DNA of 64,000 bases from an uncultured Bacteriovorax sp. (lineage in GTDB: Bacteria > Bdellovibrionota > Bacteriovoracia > Bacteriovoracales > Bacteriovoracaceae). Shown here in pieces: positions 1 through 8,881 of the stretch. The stretch lies in assembly GCA_946481315.1 (NCBI GenBank), contig CAMLMH010000003.1:205783-269782 (forward strand). The letters are read 5' to 3'. Made by a program: the position numbers and the translations under genes. Position 1 is the stretch's first letter. Each line of letters opens with the position of its first letter. The notes under the pieces were generated by a model. The model made no database searches. It worked only from the letters and a program-made list of their open reading frames with translations, and was not told the origin of the DNA.

Positions 1-707
1 TGGGGAAACCACATAAAGTTGGACAGGGTGACAGTGAAGGTCACATGCGAGACTTAGAAAAAATCGCCAGAAGTTATTTTGATGTTAAGGAGATTGCATT
101 TCGCTGGGGAGGTCAGAATTATAAACCGGCAGATGAAGTTCCTTATATTGGGCGGAAAATGAAAGGCACCAACACTTTCATCGCCACAGGATTTTCAACT
201 CATGGTCTCACTTACGGAACAGTCGCAGGGAAAATAATCAGTGACCTTATTACCAATCAGTCAAATGAGTTTGCAGATGTGTATGATCCGGGTCGTTTCA
301 CGCCTGTTAAGGCAGCACCAAAATTTATAAAAGAAAATGTGAATGTCTTTTTTCAATATCTGAAAGACTACACTAAAGAAAACCCTAAGCTTTTTGCTGA
401 TGTTTCTGCCGGTGAAGGAAAAGTCATCGAGCACGATGGTGAGAAACTGGCAGTCCATCGGGATAATGAGAACAAACTGCAGGTATGTTCTGCAATATGT
501 ACTCATCTGGGTTGTGTTGTTCACTGGAACAATGCTGAATCCAGCTGGGATTGCCCTTGCCATGGAAGCCGTTTTGACCTTCAGGGTGAGGTTCTGGAGG
601 GGCCGGCGCTTTCTCCTTTAAAACAAATAGAAATTTCTGATGATAAAACCAGGGAAGAAAAGCGGAAAGAGGATGATAGAAATCAGGAAACTGAGCATCG
701 AGTTTAA
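1..707 (+). CDS. FAD-dependent oxidoreductase with C-terminal Rieske [2Fe-2S] domain (5' truncated)
   Basis: The reading frame is open from the window edge, so the annotated start lies outside; the ATG at 45 is internal. The visible part is the end of a DAO-type FAD oxidoreductase (VPYIGR and [15 protein letters not shown] resemble the C-terminal FAD-binding region) followed by a Rieske domain. The cluster ligands are visible as C-T-H-L-G-C (nt 498-515) and C-P-C-H-G-S (nt 552-569), the CxH/CxxH pattern. Such fusions are known as cytosolic FAD/Rieske oxidoreductases of unsettled substrate. A short charged tail of Glu, Lys and Arg follows the Rieske fold. Substrate cannot be inferred. Confidence 0.85.
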   Translation, partial: GKPHKVGQGDSEGHMRDLEKIARSYFDVKEIAFRWGGQNYKPADEVPYIGRKMKGTNTFIATGFSTHGLTYGTVAGKIISDLITNQSNEFADVYDPGRFTPVKAAPKFIKENVNVFFQYLKDYTKENPKLFADVSAGEGKVIEHDGEKLAVHRDNENKLQVCSAICTHLGCVVHWNNAESSWDCPCHGSRFDLQGEVLEGPALSPLKQIEISDDKTREEKRKEDDRNQETEHRV

Positions 708-784
708 AAGAAACTTAATTTTTCATTCGGGACTTAACTTTTTTCTGCGATATCTCGAAGGGAAGAAAAAAGGAAGGAGTCCCG

Positions 785-1585
785 ATGCCATTCAATAAAA
801 AAAATAGAATTCTACTCTTAACTTCAGATGCGGATTTAATATCATCTATGAACGTTATGACTCGTGAGTTTTCTTTACTCCTAGATGCAGTTCCTAACCC
901 GGCTGACTTTGAACAAAAATGTCTTAAAGAGAACTACTGTGCCTTCTTTATATCTCGATTCGCTGAAACTAAAATTGTAATCAAGTTCATGGAGCGAATT
1001 CGCTCACACAAATCCTTTCGCTCTATACCTCTTTATTTGATTCAGGACATGAGCAATCCACTCAGCACTGATCTTGCCTATCTGAATGCCCAGATTATCG
1101 ATCCAGAAAGGGATAATGTATCGGATCTAATAAGCAAACTCTCGGCTTCAACAGAAGTATATGCACCGAAACTGGATATTCTGGTCGTTGAAGATAATCA
1201 CGAAATACAGAATTTAATCCGGAAATATCTAAACGATATGGATCAGCATTTCGTTTTTACAGCTGCTACGGTGGCCCAAAGTAAAAGTCTCATTAAGGAG
1301 AAACGTTTTGATGTTTATCTGCTCGACTGGAATCTGGGAGATGGGACCTGTATTGACATCGTGGAATTTACGAAGAGTGTGCGCCCAAAAGATAATCCAC
1401 TTCAGATCGTCATTACAGCACGAAATGAGATGGAGGACATTATGCTTTTACTGGAGCACAAAATAACAGACATTATCATCAAACCTTTTGACTTTGAAGA
1501 ATTCCGGGAGAAAGTCACCTATGCATTCAGTAAGCGTAAGGCTTCTGCTCAACAAGCTGTTTTTCCTGTATCTAAAGCGAAATAG
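785..1585 (+). CDS. Double receiver-domain response regulator, first domain degenerate
   Basis: 266 residues with two CheY-like folds and no output domain. Residues 8-120 look like a receiver fold but the phosphoacceptor strand reads FFISRF, with Ser where Asp is expected, so this copy is probably not phosphorylated. Residues about 128-252 form a canonical receiver: acidic pair in VVEDN, acceptor Asp in LLDWN, Thr in VITAR and Lys in IIKPF. The start follows a strong AAGGAGT site. It precedes cheR by 111 bases, so a role in chemotaxis-like signalling is an inference from position only. A kinase partner is not visible next to it. Confidence 0.85.
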   Translation: MPFNKKNRILLLTSDADLISSMNVMTREFSLLLDAVPNPADFEQKCLKENYCAFFISRFAETKIVIKFMERIRSHKSFRSIPLYLIQDMSNPLSTDLAYLNAQIIDPERDNVSDLISKLSASTEVYAPKLDILVVEDNHEIQNLIRKYLNDMDQHFVFTAATVAQSKSLIKEKRFDVYLLDWNLGDGTCIDIVEFTKSVRPKDNPLQIVITARNEMEDIMLLLEHKITDIIIKPFDFEEFREKVTYAFSKRKASAQQAVFPVSKAK

Positions 1586-1696
1586 TTCTTAAGGTTGTAT
1601 TACTTTTCCCATTCTCATTAGATTATTGACATAAAATTCATAAAATATTTAGGAAATATAAATCATATTTATTCTGTTCTTCTCGATAAGGACAGA

Positions 1697-2530
1697 ATGA
1701 ACGACACAACCTCTGATGCTCATATAGACCAGGAAACACTCTCTGCCGCGATTGAGCTAATTCATCGTTTTACTGGTATCACCATGACAGAACAAAAAAG
1801 AACGCTGATCATGGGACGTCTAAAAAAACGTTTACGGGCATTGAATCTTGAAAGCTATCAACTCTATATTACTTACCTGAAAAACCATAGAGAAGAACAG
1901 GAATACTTCATCAACGTTGTAACAACGAATGAAACTTATTTTTTCCGCACACAGAGAGTTTGGGATTATTTTTGCAAAGACTATTTACCCAATTGGTATG
2001 CTAAGCACCCCGGACAAACACTGCATCTGTGGTCAGCGGCCTCTTCCACAGGAGAAGAAGCTTATTCAATGGCCATTTGCTGTGAAGAATTCGCTAATCG
2101 CAATCCGTTATTTCAGTATCGGATAGTGGCCAGTGATATATCGACTGATGTTTTAAAGGAAGCTACTGAAGGATATTATGAAGGACGCTCTGTCGATTCA
2201 TTTCGCCAGCAATATCCTGCCTGGTTCGCGCAGTATCTTCTCGCTGCCGGAAGCGGATTCAAGGTAATTGAAAAATTACAGAAAAAAGTAGAGTTTCGAA
2301 AGCATAATCTTTTTGAAAGTCCATTCCTTCAGTCCAGATTTGACCTTGTTTTCCTGCGCAATGTCCTTATTTACTTCAATGCCGCTGATCAGACAAAAGT
2401 TTTAAAACTGCTTGCCCGGTCTTTAGTTAAAGATGGTGAACTTATTGTTGGAGAGTCAGATTCACTGACTGCACTGGATACTGAATTTCATTTTTTAAAA
2501 CCTGGTCTTTACAAGCTGGGGGGCATATGA
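1697..2530 (+). CDS. cheR: CheR chemotaxis protein methyltransferase
   Basis: 277 residues, the normal CheR length. It transfers methyl groups from S-adenosylmethionine to glutamates of chemoreceptors. The N-terminal helical domain is followed by the signature NETYFFR (residues about 78-84), the SAM-binding loop SAASSTGEEAYSMA (about 114-127) and the RNVLIYF motif (about 221-227). It is the first gene of an ATGA-coupled cheR-cheD-cheW run. Upstream there is a perfect TTGACA hexamer at 1626-1631, but I see no good matching -10. No C-terminal tetratricopeptide extension is present. Confidence 0.95.
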   Translation: MNDTTSDAHIDQETLSAAIELIHRFTGITMTEQKRTLIMGRLKKRLRALNLESYQLYITYLKNHREEQEYFINVVTTNETYFFRTQRVWDYFCKDYLPNWYAKHPGQTLHLWSAASSTGEEAYSMAICCEEFANRNPLFQYRIVASDISTDVLKEATEGYYEGRSVDSFRQQYPAWFAQYLLAAGSGFKVIEKLQKKVEFRKHNLFESPFLQSRFDLVFLRNVLIYFNAADQTKVLKLLARSLVKDGELIVGESDSLTALDTEFHFLKPGLYKLGGI

Positions 2531-3003
2531 ATTATGTCCATGTAAAAATCGCTGAAGTCCGGGCCGGATTTTCCGGAGAAATCCTCAAAGCAACATTGGG
2601 TTCCTGCGTGGGAATAGCTTTTTACTGGAGAAAAAAGAACTGTGGAGGACTTGCTCATTGTCTTTTACCGGAAGGGGAAATGAGTAATGAAATCTCGGCC
2701 CGCTATGTGAATCAGGCCATACCTGCTTTGATGCATCTGCTGGGTATTGGTCAATCGGACATTTCTCAGATTGAAGTCAGTGTTGCAGGCGGGGCTAACA
2801 TGATGACTCAGCTGACACGTGATAATTCCAGTCAGGTCGGTCACATGAATGTAGAGAGCTTAAGAAAAAATCTGAAGAAATTTGGTTTTGTCATTCAACA
2901 GGAAGATCTGATGAAAGACTATGGCCGGCAAATAATACTGGATTGTCAAAACGGTAACGTTACATTTATAAACCTCAGTGAGAGTTGTGAGATCAAATTA
3001 TGA
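2527..3003 (+). CDS. cheD: CheD chemoreceptor glutamine deamidase
   Basis: 158 residues. CheD converts receptor glutamines to glutamates and can bind CheC/CheY in other bacteria. The catalytic Cys is in LGSCVGI and the catalytic His in GGLAHCLLP, with the GGANMM loop in the expected place. The gene overlaps cheR by ATGA and the following gene by another ATGA, so the three are translated together. No CheC or CheB is present in the window, so methylesterase activity must come from elsewhere. Confidence 0.93.
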   Translation: MNYVHVKIAEVRAGFSGEILKATLGSCVGIAFYWRKKNCGGLAHCLLPEGEMSNEISARYVNQAIPALMHLLGIGQSDISQIEVSVAGGANMMTQLTRDNSSQVGHMNVESLRKNLKKFGFVIQQEDLMKDYGRQIILDCQNGNVTFINLSESCEIKL

Positions 3004-4472
3004 AAAATTTAAGTCATCAAAAAATCTATTCAACTTTTTTTCTGGATAATACTGAACTGGCCATGGAAGTAGCATCTGTGCAGGAAGTGGTGAATTTCCC
3101 CGAAAAAGTTTTTTCAATGCCCCTGGCCCCGGATTATATGGTTGGTTTATTCAACTTGCGCGGGACGGTTATACCGGTAATTAACACCAGAGTGCTGCTA
3201 AATTTTGAAAATGCAGAAATTAACCCTGAACATAAAGTGGCAATTGTTCTTTTCCAGGGAGCCAAAATAGGACTGCTTTTTGATCGCACCAGCGAAATAT
3301 TACGTATTAATGAAGAAGCGCATTGTCCTTTTAATTACGCCAATGACCGGCATCAAATTGTCAGTGGTGCTTTGAAAATGGACGAAGGAAAAAGAATTAT
3401 ACAGATAATAGATCCATCAGCGCTGGTCAAAATAGAAAACATCCCACAGGTGCTCGATCAACAGAAATATTCAAACCATGATCAGTTAAGTAAACGGGCC
3501 ATTAAATTAAAAAAATGCATTTCGTTCCTTGCGGACCAGTGCAAAATGGCTTTCGAAATAAATGGCATCCATGAAATTTGTAAAGTTCCGGAAATTAAAC
3601 ATTCAGCTCTTCAGAATGAAAACTTTCTGGGTATTATCAATTTGCGGGGACTGATAGTTCCGGTTGTAAATTTTGCCAGACTGTTGAAACAAAAACCTGC
3701 AACGGACAGCAATGTTGAGGATCATCGGATTATTATTCTGAAAATCGGTACTGAGCTGATTGGTCTTCAGGTTGAAGAAGTTCAAAGTATCAATGCTTAC
3801 AATGATGAACATTTAATGCCAATTCCCGTTCTTTCTGGCGAGAGACTTAATATGTTTAAAGGTTGTCTGCAGCTGGCCGACGCCGAAGTTCTTTTGCTTA
3901 ATCATGATGCAGTATTTGAAAACAAGGAAATACTGGAACTGACTCAGGGACACAGCAAAATGTACCGTCAGGAAAATAATGAAACAGATAAAAAGAAAAG
4001 TGGGATACGTCAGACTTACATTTCATTCCGGCTTCAGCATTTATTCGGTGTTGGGATAAAAGAAGTCAGAGAAATAATTGAATACAGCAATGATCTGATC
4101 AAAGCTCCGGGGCTGCCTGAATTTGTAGATGGAATGTTAAATCTTAGAGGAAAACTGATAACAGTGATTGATACCAAAAAACTTTATAAAATGAATATTA
4201 CTTCATTAAGTAATGACAAAAAAATTCTGGTTTTTGAGCGAACAGGTGAACTCTTTGGTCTTGTCGTCGACTCGGTTGAAAATATTGTAACCATCGATTC
4301 AGAAAAAAATATGAAAGTTCCCGAATTGCTGGTGAAGCAGGTCAAGTCTCAGTTTGAAAGTGACATAAAAGAAATCGTGGCCATTCCCAATGAAAAAGAA
4401 TCTGAAACCGCATTGATAATCCTCAATATCGATCCAGTTACAGAAAGAATAAAAATGCAAAAAAGTGCATAA
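3000..4472 (+). CDS. Triple CheW-domain coupling protein
   Basis: 490 residues containing three successive CheW folds at about 10-145, 165-305 and 335-480. Each has the hallmark sequence around 'G..NLRG..I.V.': GLFNLRGTVIPVI, GIINLRGLIVPVV and GMLNLRGKLITVI. CheW couples receptors to the kinase CheA. A three-domain protein could act as a multivalent linker in the receptor array, which is an inference. It is the last gene of the cheR-cheD run. Its stop codon directly abuts the stop of the convergent LOV gene, with no bases between and no hairpin terminator. Confidence 0.9.
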   Translation: MKNLSHQKIYSTFFLDNTELAMEVASVQEVVNFPEKVFSMPLAPDYMVGLFNLRGTVIPVINTRVLLNFENAEINPEHKVAIVLFQGAKIGLLFDRTSEILRINEEAHCPFNYANDRHQIVSGALKMDEGKRIIQIIDPSALVKIENIPQVLDQQKYSNHDQLSKRAIKLKKCISFLADQCKMAFEINGIHEICKVPEIKHSALQNENFLGIINLRGLIVPVVNFARLLKQKPATDSNVEDHRIIILKIGTELIGLQVEEVQSINAYNDEHLMPIPVLSGERLNMFKGCLQLADAEVLLLNHDAVFENKEILELTQGHSKMYRQENNETDKKKSGIRQTYISFRLQHLFGVGIKEVREIIEYSNDLIKAPGLPEFVDGMLNLRGKLITVIDTKKLYKMNITSLSNDKKILVFERTGELFGLVVDSVENIVTIDSEKNMKVPELLVKQVKSQFESDIKEIVAIPNEKESETALIILNIDPVTERIKMQKSA

Positions 4473-5018
4473 TTACAGTGATAAGATAAATTCTCTGATT
4501 CTGTTGAAGGGTTCCAGGTAATCTTTTTTCAATGTATCCAGAGAAAGTGACTGTTTTTCCTGTCTTGCCAGTCTGACAGCCGATGAAAGCGCAGTCATGG
4601 GATTAACCAGTTTATCGAAGAGGACATATTTGCTGATTTGTTTTTGGGGAGAAAAGAGATGCTCGTCGATTTTATGCTGTAGTCCTATAAAAAAATGAGC
4701 CTCGCTTTCTTTAAAAGGTATCAAAACAATTCTGTTGTAAAATTTTTCACCATATTTATCGTAATTGATTAAATCCTGAAATGAAGGGACAAATTCCTGA
4801 ATGTGTTCCCGAATACTCCTGACTGATGACCCGTCACTTTCAGCTCCTTGCAGGAAACGACAGTTTTTTCCGATAACTTCATCTGCATTATACTTGCACA
4901 TATCCAGAAAAGCCTGATTCACATATAAGAGAGGCTGGTCCGGTAATTGAATATTCACAAGACTGATTGGGTGGTCGTAGGCATTACCGTACTGCTGAAT
5001 AAAATCTGAAAATTTCAT
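4473..5018 (-). CDS. Short LOV (blue-light/FMN) PAS-domain protein
   Basis: 181 residues. Residues about 15-118 are a LOV-type PAS domain, not a generic PAS: the flavin-adduct motif GKNCRFLQG is intact with Cys at about residue 53, and the other flavin contacts are present (Asn about 85 in INY, Asn about 95 in FYN, Gln about 114 in IGLQ). Known LOV domains form a cysteinyl-FMN adduct in blue light. The C-terminal 60 residues are helical and contain no recognisable kinase, HTH or cyclase, so output is probably by protein contact. Its start overlaps the stop of the upstream receiver gene (ATGA), which makes that receiver the likeliest partner. Confidence 0.9.
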   Translation of the reverse strand: MKFSDFIQQYGNAYDHPISLVNIQLPDQPLLYVNQAFLDMCKYNADEVIGKNCRFLQGAESDGSSVRSIREHIQEFVPSFQDLINYDKYGEKFYNRIVLIPFKESEAHFFIGLQHKIDEHLFSPQKQISKYVLFDKLVNPMTALSSAVRLARQEKQSLSLDTLKKDYLEPFNRIREFILSL

Positions 5019-5407
5019 CGATACTTCTCCACATGCTCCTCGTAGCCTTTTTTCAGGAATTGGTCTGTCACAGCAACAAGTCCTTCAATATCCGGCTTAA
5101 CCACAAAAGTTGTCCGGTCATACTTTAATACTTCTTCTCTTAACTCAGTGACAGCATAAGCTGTAAAAAAAATAAATGGGACTGAGTTTCCGTTCTGGCG
5201 TGTCATTTTAATTACATCAATACCGGTTACATCCGGCATAAAAATATCACAAATCACACAATGAACGGGCTCGTGCTGAAGGATATGCATTCCCCGCGTA
5301 CCATCATTGGCGACATATACGTTGTCTGCTCTGGTCTCCAGAAGCCTTGCCAGGTTTTGGGCCAGTAAATATTCGTCTTCGATAATTAAAAGGTTTCCTT
5401 TTTTCAT
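5015..5407 (-). CDS. CheY-like single-domain response regulator paired with LOV protein
   Basis: 130 residues, a single receiver domain. The acidic pocket (IIEDE), acceptor Asp (CDIFMPD), Thr (FFTAY) and Lys (VVKPD) are all present, so it should be phosphorylatable. It lies first in a two-gene operon and its stop overlaps the start of the LOV gene. The start has a GGGAG site seven bases upstream. The cognate kinase is not visible here. Confidence 0.9.
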   Translation of the reverse strand: MKKGNLLIIEDEYLLAQNLARLLETRADNVYVANDGTRGMHILQHEPVHCVICDIFMPDVTGIDVIKMTRQNGNSVPFIFFTAYAVTELREEVLKYDRTTFVVKPDIEGLVAVTDQFLKKGYEEHVEKYR

Positions 5408-5851
5408 TTAACTCCCGAGCTTCAGATTAACTAATATTTATGGGAGTCGCGATACGCGTGGAATTTAGAGTCTATTGGTTAAAAACGAACAGGTGCGGAT
5501 CATTTTTGTCTTAACGGCTAACTTATAATTTGCTGCATCGGCAAGCGAAGAAATTTTATCATTTTTTAAGTGGGGTTCTGGGGAGAAATCGATTACCGGT
5601 CTCAATTCTCAGTGGAGTCTTCAATGGAGAAATCATCGCAGGTGTTGACTATAATCTTTTTTTGTTTTAATTTAAGCTTATCAATTAACGATCAAAGGAG
5701 GTCTGTATGAGAAAAGTTATCATTGCATTGAGCCTCTCTTTGAATCTGGTCTGATTTAAATTCCATTTTCAGTTTATTTTCAGTTCTCCTGGTTTCAAAG
5801 AGCAGCTCTTAAGTTTTAAGAATTTTTATTAATTTTACATAAGGAGTTTAC
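5408..5851. other. 444-base intergenic region between receiver gene and rsgA
   Basis: It holds the promoter region of the leftward receiver-LOV operon and the upstream region of rsgA. The only gene-like signal is a strong AAAGGAGG site followed by a 15-codon frame at 5707-5754, listed separately. A short palindrome AAGAGCAGCTCTT lies at about 5798-5810. I see no tRNA, no repeat array and no convincing terminator. Confidence 0.6.
5707..5754 (+). pseudogene. Truncated signal-peptide-like mini-ORF (gene remnant or leader peptide)
   Basis: A consensus ribosome site (AAAGGAGG, 5694-5701) is followed by ATG and 15 codons encoding MRKVIIALSLSLNLV, then TGA. This is what the first half of a Sec signal peptide looks like: two basic residues, then a hydrophobic core, but with no cleavage site and no mature protein. 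A shifted frame continues only about 20 codons. It may be the relic of a secreted-protein gene or a short leader peptide; I cannot decide from sequence. Confidence 0.3.
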
Positions 5852-6940
5852 ATGACAAGTTCCCAAGAGGAATTTAGGACTCATTTTGGCTGGAGAAAGT
5901 ATTTTGCAGAACAATTGCCGTTAATGGATGAGGATTTGCGGAAACTTGAAATCGCCAGAGTCGTGGGTGAAGAGAGAAATCTTTACCGGCTGCAGTTTAA
6001 CTGCAGCGAAATTTTGTCCGCCGTGATAACCGGAAAAATGCAGTTTAAGGCCCTAAGGCGAGAGGATTATCCCGCCGTCGGTGACTGGGTGCTGGCCGAA
6101 AAAAATAGCAGCGGACAGTCGGTTATCCGGCATATTTTGAAACGTCAGTCTGTTTTGCTGAGAAAACAAGTCGGAACTGTTAGTGATGTTCAGGTACTGG
6201 CGGCGAACGTCGATACGATTTTTATCACATCTTCGCTAAACGGAGATCTGAATATGGGACGACTGGAGCGTTACCTGACTTTTGCATGGGAGTCCGGGGC
6301 CCGGCCGGTCATCCTGCTGACAAAAGCAGATTTATGCGCTGACGTGGACCACTTCATACTGGAAGTGAATAGTCGCTTTCTTGGCGTTGATGTGTATTCT
6401 TTGTCGAGTGATAACTATGCTGAAGCTCAGTTTTTGCAGCACTATTTAACTACTGGATCAACCAGCGTGCTGGTGGGGTCATCAGGGGTAGGAAAATCAA
6501 CCCTGATTAATTATCTGATCGGCAGTGACTTGATAAAAACCAATGATGTCCGGGAAGGTGATGATAAAGGCAGGCACACCACGACATCCCGTTCACTGTA
6601 TCGCTCACGTTTCGGTGGTCTTGTGATTGATACTCCCGGTATGCGGGAGTTGCAGTTTGCCAATCATGAAGAAGGATTCCATCAGCAGTATGCTGATATT
6701 GAAGAGCTTATATTGCATTGTCGTTACACCAACTGCACCCACGGCAGCGAGCCTGACTGTGCAATCAACTCAGCGATCGCGGATGGGACTCTTGATCCGG
6801 AAAGATATAAGAGTTTCAAAAAAATTCAGGGTGAAATCAGACATTCACTAAGACGAATGGATAAAGTTCTTATGGCAGAAGACCGCAAGCAGTGGAAGAA
6901 GCGATCACTAGAAGCGCGACAACGGATAAAAGGTTATTAA
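5852..6940 (+). CDS. rsgA: RsgA small ribosomal subunit biogenesis GTPase
   Basis: 362 residues, close to the family's usual 300-350. RsgA is a circularly permuted GTPase that checks late 30S assembly. Motifs occur in the permuted order: G4 (LLTKAD, about 162-167), then G1 P-loop (GSSGVGKST, about 209-217), then G3 (DTPGMRE, about 261-267). A C-terminal zinc knuckle with Cys and His in CRYTNCTHGSEPDC follows. The N-terminal OB-fold region precedes residue 120. The gene ends at a strong hairpin terminator shared with the convergent parB-like gene. Confidence 0.95.
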   Translation: MTSSQEEFRTHFGWRKYFAEQLPLMDEDLRKLEIARVVGEERNLYRLQFNCSEILSAVITGKMQFKALRREDYPAVGDWVLAEKNSSGQSVIRHILKRQSVLLRKQVGTVSDVQVLAANVDTIFITSSLNGDLNMGRLERYLTFAWESGARPVILLTKADLCADVDHFILEVNSRFLGVDVYSLSSDNYAEAQFLQHYLTTGSTSVLVGSSGVGKSTLINYLIGSDLIKTNDVREGDDKGRHTTTSRSLYRSRFGGLVIDTPGMRELQFANHEEGFHQQYADIEELILHCRYTNCTHGSEPDCAINSAIADGTLDPERYKSFKKIQGEIRHSLRRMDKVLMAEDRKQWKKRSLEARQRIKGY

Positions 6941-6951
6941 TGTTACCGAAG

Positions 6952-6977
6952 CTCCCCTCATAATGAGGGGAGTTTTA
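6952..6977. terminator. Bidirectional rho-independent terminator
   Basis: A 9-bp perfect stem (CTCCCCTCA / TGAGGGGAG, loop TAA) is followed by TTTTATTT. It lies between the convergent rsgA and ParB-like genes and can serve both, since A-rich sequence is limited but present on the other side. Confidence 0.85.
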
Positions 6978-6978
6978 T

Positions 6979-7902
6979 TTACTGACGCATTTCTGCTTTT
7001 TGTTTTTCCGCAGAATGATAATTCATGTAGGCGAGTTCGCCGAAGCTCATCAATTCACCGAATAATTGTTGAATGGACTCCGGAAAATGCTCAATTGAAA
7101 GTCCTTCAAGCTCGAGTTGTTTAAGTTTTTTCTGAAGTTTTTTCAGGGCCTGTTCAATTTCATTAAATTCCCGTGCATGAGGAAGTTGTGATGTCACTTT
7201 CATGGCATGGTCGATACCTTCAGTTTTGGCAACTTTTACGAATTTCTTTATCTCCCGGACCGGGAGAGTTTTGACGTGTTCAATTGATCTTTTTTGTTCT
7301 TCTTTATTTAACTTTACGATCTCGTTAGTCTGACTTATCGATAGTTCGCCTTTTTTGCGGGCCTCTCGGACAACGTTTGAAGCTTTTTCATCCCGATTTA
7401 TGGCCTCATGGATTTGTTTAGGAGAAAGACCAGTTTTTTCAGAAACAATATGCAAAAATTTTTCAGCAGGAAGAACTTCTTTCTTACTGATTTTTAGTTC
7501 TTCCTGTTCTTCTAATTCTTCTTCAGTCTCAGGGCGCTCAAAAGTTTGTTCTTCAAGTGGAGTGATGGCCTGATAAATTTCTTTGGCCCGACGAAGATGA
7601 CCTTCCAGTTCAATTTTCGACAAATCTTTTCTGACAAGATTTTCATCAATGGAAACAAGTTCACGCTCGAGTTCCCCCTTGTCGACAACGATGACCGGCA
7701 CTTCACTATAACCCAGATTAAGCAGGGCCTGATACCTGCGCGCTCCCGCCAGGATTACATTGTCTGTAGAAATGACCAGTGGGGCTATCAAACCCAGTGT
7801 GGAAATGGATTTTTCCAGGTCACTGACGTCTGTTCCCAAACGTAGATAAGCATTGGTTGCTTTTAAATCGTTAAGGCGGCGAACTTCTGTTTGCGTCTGC
7901 AT
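6979..7902 (-). CDS. ParB/Srx N-terminal-domain protein, orphan
   Basis: 307 residues. Residues about 10-110 form a ParB-type N domain: LIAPLVIS, a box II-like GARRYQAL (GERR in classical CTP-binding ParB, here with Ala for Glu) and ENLVRKDLSKIE (box III-like). Residues about 145-205 suggest a helix-turn-helix (LSPKQIHEAINRD, LSISQTNEIVKL). The rest is helical and Lys/Glu-rich. There is no parA neighbour and no parS-like palindrome nearby, so this is probably not the main chromosome-segregation ParB. A nucleoid-associated or accessory DNA-binding role is an inference. A GTGAAA direct repeat lies just upstream of the start. Confidence 0.8.
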   Translation of the reverse strand: MQTQTEVRRLNDLKATNAYLRLGTDVSDLEKSISTLGLIAPLVISTDNVILAGARRYQALLNLGYSEVPVIVVDKGELERELVSIDENLVRKDLSKIELEGHLRRAKEIYQAITPLEEQTFERPETEEELEEQEELKISKKEVLPAEKFLHIVSEKTGLSPKQIHEAINRDEKASNVVREARKKGELSISQTNEIVKLNKEEQKRSIEHVKTLPVREIKKFVKVAKTEGIDHAMKVTSQLPHAREFNEIEQALKKLQKKLKQLELEGLSIEHFPESIQQLFGELMSFGELAYMNYHSAEKQKAEMRQ

Positions 7903-8063
7903 TGTGCGCTTTCTCCAGTGAAAGTGAAAGTGAATGTGTGGACAGGTAGAATGGCGATAGCAGGGCCCGTTGTCAGTCCTTTTATGCTTAAAAAATATGA
8001 CATTTTATATCCCGGGCCGGAAATACGGAATATTTACAGGTTCCTAAACAAATATTCAGGGTT

Positions 8064-8855
8064 CTAAAGCTGCATCTGAGATGAATTTTTACTTTTTGTT
8101 TTTGACTTTTTCTGTTGCCCCTTTTTCGGGATAACAAGTTCCTTTAGAGTTAATGCATTAAAGGCAGCATAACCTGATTGATCGTTATCAAAAAATACAT
8201 AAACATCTCTTCCTTCTTTTTGCCAGTTCTGACATCGTCGGGCCCATTTTTTAAGTTCTGCCTTTGAATAATATCCCTGATATTTATCGCCAGGTCCATG
8301 GAGTCTGATATACACAAAATCGGCAGTCACATGTAATGGTGACAGATGATGTTCAAGTTCATAGATACAAAATGCAATGTTATGCCTGGTCAATAGTTCA
8401 ATGACGGATTCGTCATACCAGCTATGATTTCTGAATTCGAATGTGTAGCGATGTTTGTCGGGAAGGGCCTTGACAAAATTTTCCAGTCTTTCAAAATTTA
8501 GTTTCCAGGAAGGAGGAAGCTGAAAAAGAACCGGGCCCAGCTTCTCTTTGAGTTTAGCCGCCCTTTTTAAAAAAGTTTCCAGGCCAGCATCATCATTTTT
8601 TAATTTTTTCATATGAGTTATGTATCGGGAAGCCTTAACAGCAAAAGTAAAATCCTCAGCCGTTTCTTTACGCCAGTTGGTAAAAGTTTTTTCCAGAGGT
8701 AAATGGTAAAATGAATTGTTTATTTCCACTGTGTTAAAATACTTCTGATAAAATTCAAATTCCTGATTGTCTCTTATTGTCGCTGGATAAAAGGCTCCCT
8801 TCCAGTGCTTGTAACTCCAGCCTGAGGTTCCGATAATAATTTTTGCTTCACTCAT
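8064..8855 (-). CDS. DUF72 family TIM-barrel protein
   Basis: 263 residues, standard for DUF72. The N-terminal family signature is clear (GTSGWSYKHWKGAFYP), followed by YFNTVEINNSFY, FAVKASRYITH, LFQLPPS and the C-terminal YVFFDNDQSGYAAFNA. The fold is a TIM barrel of unknown biochemical function. The tail of Lys, Ser and Thr residues after about 245 is not part of the domain. It diverges from the DUF2905 gene with only 26 bases between the starts. Confidence 0.9.
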   Translation of the reverse strand: MSEAKIIIGTSGWSYKHWKGAFYPATIRDNQEFEFYQKYFNTVEINNSFYHLPLEKTFTNWRKETAEDFTFAVKASRYITHMKKLKNDDAGLETFLKRAAKLKEKLGPVLFQLPPSWKLNFERLENFVKALPDKHRYTFEFRNHSWYDESVIELLTRHNIAFCIYELEHHLSPLHVTADFVYIRLHGPGDKYQGYYSKAELKKWARRCQNWQKEGRDVYVFFDNDQSGYAAFNALTLKELVIPKKGQQKKSKTKSKNSSQMQL

Positions 8856-8881
8856 AACAGTAATTCCATTAAAATTCGACT

